From Xanthomonas sp. XNM01 (GTDB lineage Bacteria > Pseudomonadota > Gammaproteobacteria > Xanthomonadales > Xanthomonadaceae), in the NCBI RefSeq assembly GCF_014851915.1, contig NZ_JACVAP010000007.1, positions 62,001 to 126,000 of the forward strand: a stretch of DNA of 64,000 bases. Reading direction: 5' to 3'. The notes below the pieces were generated by a model that did not search any database, had not been told where the DNA came from, and saw nothing but the letters and a program-made list of their open reading frames with translations. This document shows, piece after piece, positions 54,301 through 60,945 of the stretch (the stretch's first letter is position 1; the number at the start of each line of letters is the position of its first letter). Both the position numbers and the translations under genes were made by a program.

Positions 54301-56478
54301 ACCGGCGCGAGCGTGCAGCTGACCACCGTCACCGACGACCAGGGCCGCTACCGCTTCGACGGCCTGCGCCCGGGCACCTACACGGTGACCGAGCCGACCC
54401 AGCCGCCGCAGACCGTCAACGGCCTGACCACGCCGGGCAGCCACGGCGGCGACGCCACCCCGCGCGACACCGTGCCGTCGTCGATCGCCCGCATCGTGCT
54501 GCCTGCCGGTGCCGATTCGATCGACAACAACTTCGGCGAGATCGGCGATTCGCCCGACCTGCTGGTCAGCAAGTCGGTCACCCCGGAGGTGCTGCTGTCG
54601 CACAACACCGCCAGCTACCGCATCGTGGTCCGCAACGGCGGCCAGAGCGCGAGCAGCGGCGAGTACCTGGTGCACGACCGCCTGCCGGTCGGCGTGACCC
54701 TGGCCGACGTGCCCACCGGCGATGGCTGGAACTGCAGCGGCCAGGCCGGCGAGACCCGCTTCGTCTGCCGCAGCAGCGTGGTGCTCCAGGCCGGGCAGAC
54801 CTCCGCCTCGCCGATCACCGTGCCGGTGCTGGTGGGCGAAGCGGCGGCCGAGGCCGGCACCGTGCACAACGCGGTGCTGGTCGAGGGCGGCGGCGAGCGC
54901 GAGTTCCGCGCACCGACGCCGGAGGAGCGCGACGCGTTCGAGAACGATGTGCCGCGCCTGCCGGTCTGCGACCCGGCGATCACCCAGAACGCCTGCCGCC
55001 TGCCCAGCGAGGTCATCCGCGCCTGGCCGGACCTGGCGGTCAGCAAGGCCGCGTCGGTGCCGGTGTTCACCGTCGGCATGCAGGCCGAGTACCTGATCCG
55101 CGTGCGCAACATCGGCGAGCGCGCGTCCAGCGGCGAGTACGTGGTCGAGGACCGCCTGCCGGCCGGCATCGTGCCGGCGGGGACGCCGTCCGGCGACGGC
55201 TGGACCTGTACGGTCGTGGCCGCCGAGCAGCGCTTCCGCTGCACCGCGGCGCGCGAGCTGGCCGCCGGCGAGATCCATCCGGTCGCGATCCGCGTGCCGG
55301 TCGAGGTCCTGCCGGAGGCGGTGGCGCTGGGCGCGGTGCACAACGTGGTGCTCGTCACCGGTGGTGGCGAGGAACCGTCGCGTGAGCCCACGCCCGAGGA
55401 GCGCGAGCGTTTCGAGCAGCGTCCGCAGGAGCTGCCCGAGTGCGATCCGGCGGTCAGCCAGAACGCCTGCCGCGTGCCGAACGAGGTGCAGCTGGCGCAG
55501 GTGCCGACGGTGCTGAGCATCGCCAAGCGCGGCGACCGTGCGGTGGCCGAGATCGGCGACAGCGTGCTGTACACCATCGACATCCGCCACGTGTCCGGCG
55601 TGGGCCTGTACCAGGTCGACGTGCTCGACCGTCTGCCGCGCGGCTTCACCTACATCGCCGGCAGCGCCCGCGTCGATGGTGCGCCGATCGCCGAGCCGGC
55701 CGGCGCACCGGGCCCGGCCCTGGCGTTCGACATCGGCCGCCTGCCGGCCGAGGGCCAGCGCACGCTGAGCTACCGCGTCCGCATCGGCGTCGGTGCCGAC
55801 CAGGGCGATGGCGTCAACCGCGCCACCGCACACGGCTGCCAGCGCAACGACCACTGCGTGGATCCGGCCGGGCTGTCGCCGCTGCCGGGCAGCGTGCCCT
55901 CCAACCAGGCCGAGTACCGGGTGACGGTGCGCGGCGGCGTGTTCGCCAGCGAGGGCTGCGTGCTCGGCAAGGTGTTCGTCGACTGCAACCGCAACCACGT
56001 GCAGGACGCCGAGGAACTGGGCATCCCGGGCGTGCGCCTCTACTTCGAGGACGGCACCTGGATGATCAGCGACATCGAGGGCAAGTACAGCTACTGCGGC
56101 CTGCCGCCGCGCAGCCACACGCTCAAGGTGGACGCCTCGACCCTGCCGGTCGGCGCGCGCCTGACCACCAGCAGCAACCGCAACCTCGGCGACGCCGACA
56201 GCCTGTTCATCGACCTCAAGAACGGTGAGCTGCACCGCGCCGACTTCGTCGAGGGCAGCTGTTCCAACCCGGTGGTCGAGCAGGTCAAGGCCCGCCGCAC
56301 CCAGGGTGAGGTGCGCGCGCCGGAAACCGAGACCGGGCAGCCGGCGCTGCGCTTCGACAGCAAGCCGGTGCGGAGCCCGCAGCAGGGCACCGATCCGGCC
56401 AACCAGAGACCGATCGTGGATCCAAGACCCATCGCACCTGCCGGCTCCGCCGCCGGCACCGGGGAGGTGCAGCCGTGA
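48343..56478 (+). CDS. Giant surface-type protein with DUF11 and SdrD B-like repeats, 2711 aa
   Basis: A 2711-residue exported protein (signal near residues 30-49, ending GAWAAV). The N-terminal ~1300 residues hold several DUF11-type beta domains, starting near residues 163, 303, 441, 793, 968 and 1136 (for example DLAVSKNTVTAGPVDVGQHV). Six SdrD B-like domains follow at about 1319-2065, each opening with an Asp-rich, probably calcium-binding loop such as DSNDNGDQDAGD or DLDNDGVIDPGE. Three more DUF11-like domains lie near 2071, 2230 and 2386, then a seventh SdrD-like unit (2538) and a disordered tail. No LPxTG, autotransporter barrel or other anchor is seen. GTG start with AAGGGGA upstream; the stop overlaps the next gene. 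Likely an adhesin or stalk exposed with its barrel partner (inference). Confidence 0.85.
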   Translation: MIQQDDRAPSAAHGRHSAAYTTGRRRQGAGRAWLALLAGLLPMAGAWAAVIPQEVRLPPDIGLAMTVNAEIDWSRLSAGAADTIVIDPLPSQLSVDPAALAASGCAVSGSRVTCTVPAGQTSGTILLPVTGAVLGGFNLTAVGNDAGATSASQSSDIRNSGDISVAKSKLTADEDTFAGSRIRFQLTPNIATGGSDVPSGASLVVVDRLPGAVGQFTGVTHSSTGLSPSCSVNTGAHEVRCVYAGPFTAAAFNASRIFIEGTQGIDGSFFNIADIASQNGQYIDRDSNNNTATLPYSATPGTDIEARGVFDSTPRVVGSAASFTITYFNNGPMVSNGGTVRTIIPDGFGIGTLPAGCSASPGTSSLTVDGTLYSGTLVVCTVAGTVNVAAGQSFALPLTMPLTPGTGDFPIVATPPAGLKDAVPANNDTVRPWQVAEPFADLGIGKSKFVNGTSTTSAPVAPGTLLETRLTVANAADSSSDLAYTPATPIRVIDYLLPQEIVGGTGGSVAITQGAGTWSCSVGPVPGSATPPTPAHTVMVTCATTGSGTLLRGNSLSLRFTSEVAPMADTDPPVALLNRACTGGSALAALGLGPAAGPQPADTNTGNDCDDAGTGLVATPIDDDSARVDIVKEVSVDNGGTWVDSALMPAATNGMIWRLRISTPDTTDNPAQLTIPTLRVRDPLPGVINIDASRRTPAIPVSVTASNVASHNCPATITAGNNLLNCAFTSVAPGAEIVIALNVARPLGASVAQMQAGTGGNALLVNTATLSSPDAILTGTLEDDADLQLEPRLDVALTSKTVSPTEPVIGQIVTFTINAQNRGPFPIMDAGDFVVVDDLFTGTATLAQPAYDIVEVTTSSAAMSCATIPHPSLADTTRVQCANAQRIDSNTSHAVVIRARFKKPVLNPSDHPAGHTLYSGVSNVARVELGGGLCEWRTDGTPVSAACGDARALSNNADDANFDVKVPAIDLQQSKIRVLPAGQTRFQMGDALRYRFGIRNAGPSRAERVVMTDVLEPLPAGFSFALAAGPENYNQGTSSGGFSFVNRAVTCTQASQNANIVCQLAPAVADSYLDAGEEINFELVLSMTGTATGPVLFGNRAYVCADETNTYESAGRCSDDAAVAANNLASVNDLIMPVADLAVSKNTVTAGPVDVGQHVRYDVVLTNNGAGTVARMRLLDTLPSGFDWVSTQVPTAVAASGASLSGPLAVSATVPANGTDNVCYVSNGVAAVTAPAQRQALTCDVGGVFPAGGTVTISLWARPVPGVYDGSASAPFLVDRINQAEVQPGRDADGNEVSVDNVPGNNTDESPVQVATAARLGGRVFVDSNDNGDQDAGDTGIAGVTVRLTGTDRNGNTIDVSTVTDASGDYLFASLPPSDAAGYTLTQTQPAGYDNGLPQPNVARTVRNGVSTGTTPAGADYSVANTASTSVIGGVVLASGAEGVQFDFPEFQGVSLSGVVYEDVDRNDTYGGSDLPIANATVELLVWNPATSAYDLVTSTTTQADGSYSFPGLRPSSRYAVRQPLPTGYVNLPSAVNPGLVNGAACVGCSAQTAQAGDAASTDRIVGIELAAGNGTQFNFGETRPVSVAGVVFFDVDNDGVQNNAADVGIANVAIVLTGIDDLGAAVSLNTTTAADGSFSFEGLRPGIYTLTEPTQPPGTINGITTAGTVGGASSGTATPVATVPSAIATIDLSTPGSASVDNLFAEIPQNSSIVGRVWMDVDDNGVIDSGERGIRGVTVRLTGTDVSGTPVSIDTVTDASGNYAFTNLAPGTYTVTEPDQPAGTRNGQTVAGSLGGTATPKATLPSAIAGIVLGVNQHSVENNFGEIPENSSIAGRVWLDLDNDGVIDPGEDGIAGVTVRLTGTDAGGNPVSLETVTDAQGRYLFDGLSPGTYTVTEPTQPTGTFNGQTVAGSHGGTATAVTTTPSAIAGIVLGANQQSVENNFGEVRGASLSGRVYNDSNDNGQVDPGETGIPGVEIVLTGTDDTGASVQLTTVTDDQGRYRFDGLRPGTYTVTEPTQPPQTVNGLTTPGSHGGDATPRDTVPSSIARIVLPAGADSIDNNFGEIGDSPDLLVSKSVTPEVLLSHNTASYRIVVRNGGQSASSGEYLVHDRLPVGVTLADVPTGDGWNCSGQAGETRFVCRSSVVLQAGQTSASPITVPVLVGEAAAEAGTVHNAVLVEGGGEREFRAPTPEERDAFENDVPRLPVCDPAITQNACRLPSEVIRAWPDLAVSKAASVPVFTVGMQAEYLIRVRNIGERASSGEYVVEDRLPAGIVPAGTPSGDGWTCTVVAAEQRFRCTAARELAAGEIHPVAIRVPVEVLPEAVALGAVHNVVLVTGGGEEPSREPTPEERERFEQRPQELPECDPAVSQNACRVPNEVQLAQVPTVLSIAKRGDRAVAEIGDSVLYTIDIRHVSGVGLYQVDVLDRLPRGFTYIAGSARVDGAPIAEPAGAPGPALAFDIGRLPAEGQRTLSYRVRIGVGADQGDGVNRATAHGCQRNDHCVDPAGLSPLPGSVPSNQAEYRVTVRGGVFASEGCVLGKVFVDCNRNHVQDAEELGIPGVRLYFEDGTWMISDIEGKYSYCGLPPRSHTLKVDASTLPVGARLTTSSNRNLGDADSLFIDLKNGELHRADFVEGSCSNPVVEQVKARRTQGEVRAPETETGQPALRFDSKPVRSPQQGTDPANQRPIVDPRPIAPAGSAAGTGEVQP
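52300..54540 (+). repeat. SdrD B-like repeat array within the giant gene
   Basis: Six coding repeats of 360-400 bp. The last three are regular: AACAGCTCGATCG recurs at 53473 and 53833 (exactly 360 bp apart), and the third unit begins at the matching place near 54181. Long stretches of these units are nearly identical (for example the segment encoding GTYTVTEPTQP and ENNFGE), pointing to recent duplication or gene conversion. Confidence 0.8.
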
Positions 56479-59400
56479 GCCGCCATATCCGTTCCCGCCA
56501 GCCGCGGCTGAGCCTGCTGGCCGCCGCCCTGGCCATGGCGGCCCTGCCGGCGATCGCCCAGGACGTCGCCGGCAGCCAGCGCTTCACGCCGGTCCTGGGC
56601 CGCGCCGATGCGCTCTACCCGCAGTCGCCGGCCGCGACCGCCACCGGCCCGCGCGCCATCGAGGCGCGCTCCGGCACGGTCGACTACGCGGCCAACCGCC
56701 AGATCGAGCGCGTGCTGGTCGAACTCGACCGCGACGGCGTCCCGGCCGATGGCCAGTCGGCCGTGCACGTGCGCGTGCAGGTGCTCGACGCCGCCGGCCG
56801 CCCGCCGGCCGGGCAGACCTTCGCCACCATCGAGTACAGCGGCGGCCGCGTGCGCCTGCCGGGCTCGCGCACCGACGAGTTCGGTCCGGGCGCGCTCGAT
56901 GCCGACAAGGTCACGCCGGGCATCCAGCTGCCGCTGCAGGACGGCGTGGCCGAGTTCCACCTGATCGCCCCGCACGATCCGCAGGACGTGCTGCTGCGGA
57001 TCACCGCCGGCGACCAGACCGCCGAGGGCGTGGTCGGCTTCCTGCCGGAAATGCGCGAGCTGCTGGCGACCGGCCTGATCGAGGGCATCGTCAACTTCCG
57101 CCGCAAGGGCAACCGCGACCTGATCGCGCCGGTCGAGCGCGGCGACGCGTTCGAGCGCGAGATCCGCCGCTGGGAGAAGCAGTTCAACAACGGCAAGGCC
57201 AACGCCTCGGCGCGCACCGCGTTCTTCGTCAAGGGCCGGATCAAGGGCGAGTACCTGCTGACCGCCGCCTACGACTCGGACAAGGAAGTGCGTTCGCGCC
57301 TGCTGCGCGACGTGCAGCCGGAGGAGTTCTACCCGGTCTACGGCGACGCCTCGCTGCGCGGCTTCGACGCGCGTTCGGCCGAGCGCCTGTACGTGCGCCT
57401 GGACAGTGGCCGCAGCTACCTGCTGTACGGCGACTTCCAGACCGGCGACACGCTGGCGACGATGACCGGTGTCGGTGGCAGCGGTGCGATCCCGCAGCGC
57501 AGCCTGGGCACCTACAACCGCACCGCGACCGGCCTGGGCTGGCATTTCGAGAACGAGCGCGTGCGCGGCAACGTGTTCGCGATCGAGGACTCGCTGCGCC
57601 AGGTGATCGAGGAGTTCACCAGCCAGGGCAGCGGCCCGTACGCGCTGCGCAACAATGCGGTGCTGGAAGGCAGCGAGCGGGTCGAGGTGGTCGTGCGCGA
57701 CCGCAACCAGCCCTCGCGCATCGTCGAGGTGCGGCCGCTGGCCAGGCTGGTGGACTACAGCTTCGAGCCGTTCTCCGGCCGGATCCTGCTCAACCAGTTC
57801 CTGCCTGCGTTCGACGCCGACCTCAATCCGGTCTCGCTGCGCATCACCTACGAGATGGACCAGCTCGGCGAGAAGTTCTGGACCTACGGTGCCGATGCGC
57901 AGCTGCGCGTCACCGGCAGGCTGGAGGTCGGCGGTTCGGTCGTGGACGACCGCAACCCCTTCGCCGAATTCCGGATGGGCAGCGCCAACGCCGGCTACCG
58001 CTTCGGCGACAGCACCCACCTGGTGGCCGAGTTCGCGCGCACCCGCAGCGAGATCAACACCAACACGCTCAACCAGCTGGCCACGCCCGGCCTGCAGGAC
58101 CTGAGCGGGCAGGTCGAGGGCGACGCCTGGCGGGTCGAGTTCTTCCATGCCGGCGAGCGCCTGGATGCGCGCGTGTTCGCCGCGCGCACCGATCCGGCCT
58201 TCAACAACGCCGCCGCGCCGCTGTTCGGCGGGCGTGGCGAGTACAGCGCCCGTTTCGGCTGGCAGCTGGCGCAGCGCCTGCAGCTGTACGTGGAAGGCCT
58301 GCGCAGCGAGGACCGCAACCCGCAGGGCGGCGAGCGCGACGCGGCCGGCGCCGGCGTGCGCATCGACGCCACCGAGCGCCTGACCGTGGACCTGGGCCTG
58401 CGCAGCATCCGCGAGACCGTCGGCCTGTACTCGCCGTGGTCCAGCGGGCGCCCGTTCGGCAACGCCGGCGGCCTCACCGGCGGGTTCGCCACCGGTGCGG
58501 GCGGCGGCGCGCTCGGCTACGGTGCGCAGCCGCTGGATCCGCTGACCGGCCTGCCTGTGATCGGCAGCAGCGGCGCGCACGGCGAGATCGGCAGCAGCCT
58601 GCCGGTGGGCACCGAGCTGGAGTCGGACACCGCGCGCATCGGCCTGGGCTACCGGGTCAGCGAGCGGCTGACCGTCGGTGGCGAGGTCGAGCAGGAGATC
58701 AGCGGCGAGGACCGCAACCGGCTGGCGCTGGGTGCGGACTGGCAGGCGTTCGAACGCAGCCGCCTCTACGGCCGCTACGAGAAGCAGACCGGCCTGACCA
58801 GCGCCTACGGCATCACCACCACCGACCGCGAGACCGATGCGCTGGTGTTCGGCGTGGACACCACCTACCTCAAGGACACCCAGGTGTTCAGCGAGCACCG
58901 GATGCGCGACGCCATCAACGGCCGCGACATCCAGACCGCGTCCGGCATCCGCAACACCTGGGACGTGGCCGAGGGCCTGCGCCTGAGCAGTTCGGCCGAG
59001 CACGTGAAGGTGCACGACGGCATCACCGGCGACGTCACCGGGCTGGCGTTCGGCCTGGACTACACCGCCAACCCGCTGTGGCGCGGTGCGGCCCGGATCG
59101 AGCACCGGATCTCCGGCGACGTGGCCGGGACCGAGGCCGACGAAGCCTTCGACACCACGCTGCTGCAGCTGCTGGTCGCGCGCAAGATCAACCGCGACTG
59201 GACAGTGCTGGCCCGCAACTACCTGCTGTCCACCGACTACCGCTCGCGCGGCGACGTGCTGCAGGACCGGTTCCAGCTCGGCCTGGCCTACCGCGACACC
59301 GACACCAACCGGATCAACGCGCTGGCCCGCTACGAGTACAAGCTCGAACGCGACGAGAGCGGCCTGCTGCTCGACCAGGGCCAGGTGGTGTCCGGTGCCA

Positions 59401-59873
59401 GCCAGGACATCCGCACCCGCGCGCACATCGTCTCGATGCATGCCGACTGGCACCCGTCGCGGCCCTGGTGGCTGACCGGGCGCATCGCCGGCAAGTGGCA
59501 GCAGGACCGCTTCGCCCACGCCGACGGCGGCCGCGTCGACAGCCGCTTCAACGCGGTGCTGGTGTCCGGCCGCGTGGTCTACGACGTGACCGAGCACTGG
59601 GACATCGGCGTGATGGCCTCGACCTTCCGCGGCCAGTCCGGCAGCGACCAGTACGCCTACGGCCTGGAGGTCGGCCGCCTGCTGCGGCAGAACCTGTGGC
59701 TGTCGGCCGGCTACAACTGGAGCGGCTTCCGCGCCGACCGCGACCTGTCCGGCTACGAGTACACCGAGCAGGGCGTCTACCTGCGCCTGCGCTTCAAGTT
59801 CGACGAAGACCTGTTCCGCAGGGAGCAACCCCGCTATCGCGACCCCGTGCACCACGGAGCGACCAACGAATGA
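56475..59873 (+). CDS. Outer-membrane beta-barrel protein with N-terminal Ig-like domain, partner of the giant protein
   Basis: An 1132-residue protein with signal peptide (LSLLAAALAMAALPAIAQ). Residues about 60-170 look like an Ig/invasin-type domain (VELDRDGVPADGQSAVHVRVQVLDAAGRP). From about residue 200 the sequence alternates in the manner of a large barrel with repeated strands (YLLYGDFQTGDT, GRYEKQTGL, LARYEYKLERDESG, WLSAGYNWSGF). The final strand GVYLRLRFKFDEDLF is followed by an 18-residue tail. I know no precise family. It may display or translocate the upstream giant protein. The GTG start with GGGGAGG upstream overlaps the previous stop; the stop overlaps the OmpA-like gene. Confidence 0.78.
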   Translation: MSRHIRSRQPRLSLLAAALAMAALPAIAQDVAGSQRFTPVLGRADALYPQSPAATATGPRAIEARSGTVDYAANRQIERVLVELDRDGVPADGQSAVHVRVQVLDAAGRPPAGQTFATIEYSGGRVRLPGSRTDEFGPGALDADKVTPGIQLPLQDGVAEFHLIAPHDPQDVLLRITAGDQTAEGVVGFLPEMRELLATGLIEGIVNFRRKGNRDLIAPVERGDAFEREIRRWEKQFNNGKANASARTAFFVKGRIKGEYLLTAAYDSDKEVRSRLLRDVQPEEFYPVYGDASLRGFDARSAERLYVRLDSGRSYLLYGDFQTGDTLATMTGVGGSGAIPQRSLGTYNRTATGLGWHFENERVRGNVFAIEDSLRQVIEEFTSQGSGPYALRNNAVLEGSERVEVVVRDRNQPSRIVEVRPLARLVDYSFEPFSGRILLNQFLPAFDADLNPVSLRITYEMDQLGEKFWTYGADAQLRVTGRLEVGGSVVDDRNPFAEFRMGSANAGYRFGDSTHLVAEFARTRSEINTNTLNQLATPGLQDLSGQVEGDAWRVEFFHAGERLDARVFAARTDPAFNNAAAPLFGGRGEYSARFGWQLAQRLQLYVEGLRSEDRNPQGGERDAAGAGVRIDATERLTVDLGLRSIRETVGLYSPWSSGRPFGNAGGLTGGFATGAGGGALGYGAQPLDPLTGLPVIGSSGAHGEIGSSLPVGTELESDTARIGLGYRVSERLTVGGEVEQEISGEDRNRLALGADWQAFERSRLYGRYEKQTGLTSAYGITTTDRETDALVFGVDTTYLKDTQVFSEHRMRDAINGRDIQTASGIRNTWDVAEGLRLSSSAEHVKVHDGITGDVTGLAFGLDYTANPLWRGAARIEHRISGDVAGTEADEAFDTTLLQLLVARKINRDWTVLARNYLLSTDYRSRGDVLQDRFQLGLAYRDTDTNRINALARYEYKLERDESGLLLDQGQVVSGASQDIRTRAHIVSMHADWHPSRPWWLTGRIAGKWQQDRFAHADGGRVDSRFNAVLVSGRVVYDVTEHWDIGVMASTFRGQSGSDQYAYGLEVGRLLRQNLWLSAGYNWSGFRADRDLSGYEYTEQGVYLRLRFKFDEDLFRREQPRYRDPVHHGATNE

Positions 59874-60898
59874 AGACCCAGACCATGACCCTCTCCACCT
59901 CCCGCCGTCGTGCGCTGGGCCTGTCCGTGCTGATCGCGCTGGCCGGCGCCGCCGTCGCCCAGGACCAGGTGCGGCTGCATCCGCAGCAGGACCGGATCAG
60001 CGACCAGGCCGTGCACGCCGATCTGCAGAACTACGACGCCACCCAGGGCCGGATCCAGGCGCTGAACGATGCCGGCCGCCCGATCCGCGACTACCACCTG
60101 GCCAAGGCCCAGTGCTGGCTGGACGTGTCCTTCCACGAGTACACCCGCAACGACCGCAGCGCCTTCCCGCAGGAAGCGCTGGACGAGTCGGTGAAGCTGA
60201 TCGTCGGCATGGAGGCCGGCGCCTCGCCGCTGCCGACCGACACCCCGCTGGTCAACGACGCGCGTCACCTGCGCGACGACCTCTGGCAGCGCCTGCGCGC
60301 GATCCACGGCACGCCCGGCTTCGTCTGCGCGCAGCAGGCGGTGGCCTGCGGCGAGGTCGAGCTGGTGCATGCCGGCAACGAGTTCAACCAGCAGCAGTGG
60401 CGGCACTCCAAGCCTTACATCCAGATCGCCGAGGATCTGGTCAACGATGCCGAGTGGCTGGCCCGCCAGTGCGGCGTTCCGGCCGGGACGCAGGCACCGC
60501 CGGTCGCGCCGGTCGACCAGCCGCTGATCGCCAACGTGCTGTTCGAGTTCGACCGCGACCAGCGCCCGGACATCCGCACCTATTCGCTGGAAAGCCTGGA
60601 CCGCGCGCTGGCGCGGATCGCGCAGGAGGGCCTGACCCTGGAGAAGGTCGAGCTGGTCGGCCATGCCGACCGCATGCAGGGCCGCGGCTACGACTACAAC
60701 CAGGGCCTGTCGGCGCGTCGCGCGCAGACCGTGCGCACGCTGCTGATCGGCCGGGGCGTCGCGCCGGACCTGATCGGCTACAGCTACCGCGGCGACACCC
60801 AGCAGGTGCAGCAGTGCGATGGCGTGACCCCGCGTGCGGCGCTGCACGAGTGCCTGCTGCCGAACCGGCGCGTGGAAGTGCGCTTCGTCGTCCGGTGA
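59870..60898 (+). CDS. OmpA-family peptidoglycan-associated protein
   Basis: A 342-residue exported protein (signal LGLSVLIALAGAAVAQ). The middle ~170 residues are helical, with four Cys (CWLDV, FVCAQQAVAC, QCG) that may form disulfides. From about residue 220 an OmpA C-terminal domain is seen: NVLFEFDRDQRPD, VELVGHADRMQGRGYDYNQGLSARRAQTV and LLPNRRVEVRFVV, with the Asp and Arg that bind diaminopimelate in this family. It could tie the barrel/giant protein assembly to peptidoglycan. GGAG precedes the ATG, which overlaps the previous stop. Third and last gene of the operon. Confidence 0.88.
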   Translation: MKTQTMTLSTSRRRALGLSVLIALAGAAVAQDQVRLHPQQDRISDQAVHADLQNYDATQGRIQALNDAGRPIRDYHLAKAQCWLDVSFHEYTRNDRSAFPQEALDESVKLIVGMEAGASPLPTDTPLVNDARHLRDDLWQRLRAIHGTPGFVCAQQAVACGEVELVHAGNEFNQQQWRHSKPYIQIAEDLVNDAEWLARQCGVPAGTQAPPVAPVDQPLIANVLFEFDRDQRPDIRTYSLESLDRALARIAQEGLTLEKVELVGHADRMQGRGYDYNQGLSARRAQTVRTLLIGRGVAPDLIGYSYRGDTQQVQQCDGVTPRAALHECLLPNRRVEVRFVVR

Positions 60899-60905
60899 GG
60901 GGAGA

Positions 60906-60936
60906 CCGGATCCGGGTGCAGCGCATCCGGATCCGG
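60906..60936. terminator. Bidirectional hairpin between convergent genes
   Basis: CCGGATCCGG occurs at 60906-60915 and again at 60927-60936. Being self-complementary, the copies pair, extended inwards by a G-T and three more pairs to a ~14-bp stem with a 3-nt loop. It occupies the 47-bp gap between the OmpA-like gene (+) and the GGDEF gene (-) and would act in both directions. Confidence 0.65.
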
Positions 60937-60945
60937 CATCGCGGT

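Noticed and set aside
48190-56235. Minus-strand open frame of about 2680 codons opposite the giant surface-protein gene
   Set aside because: It is the mirror of a GC-rich, biased coding strand and has very low-complexity His/Arg/Ala/Gly composition. The + strand has a ribosome-binding site, signal peptide and recognisable repeat domains.
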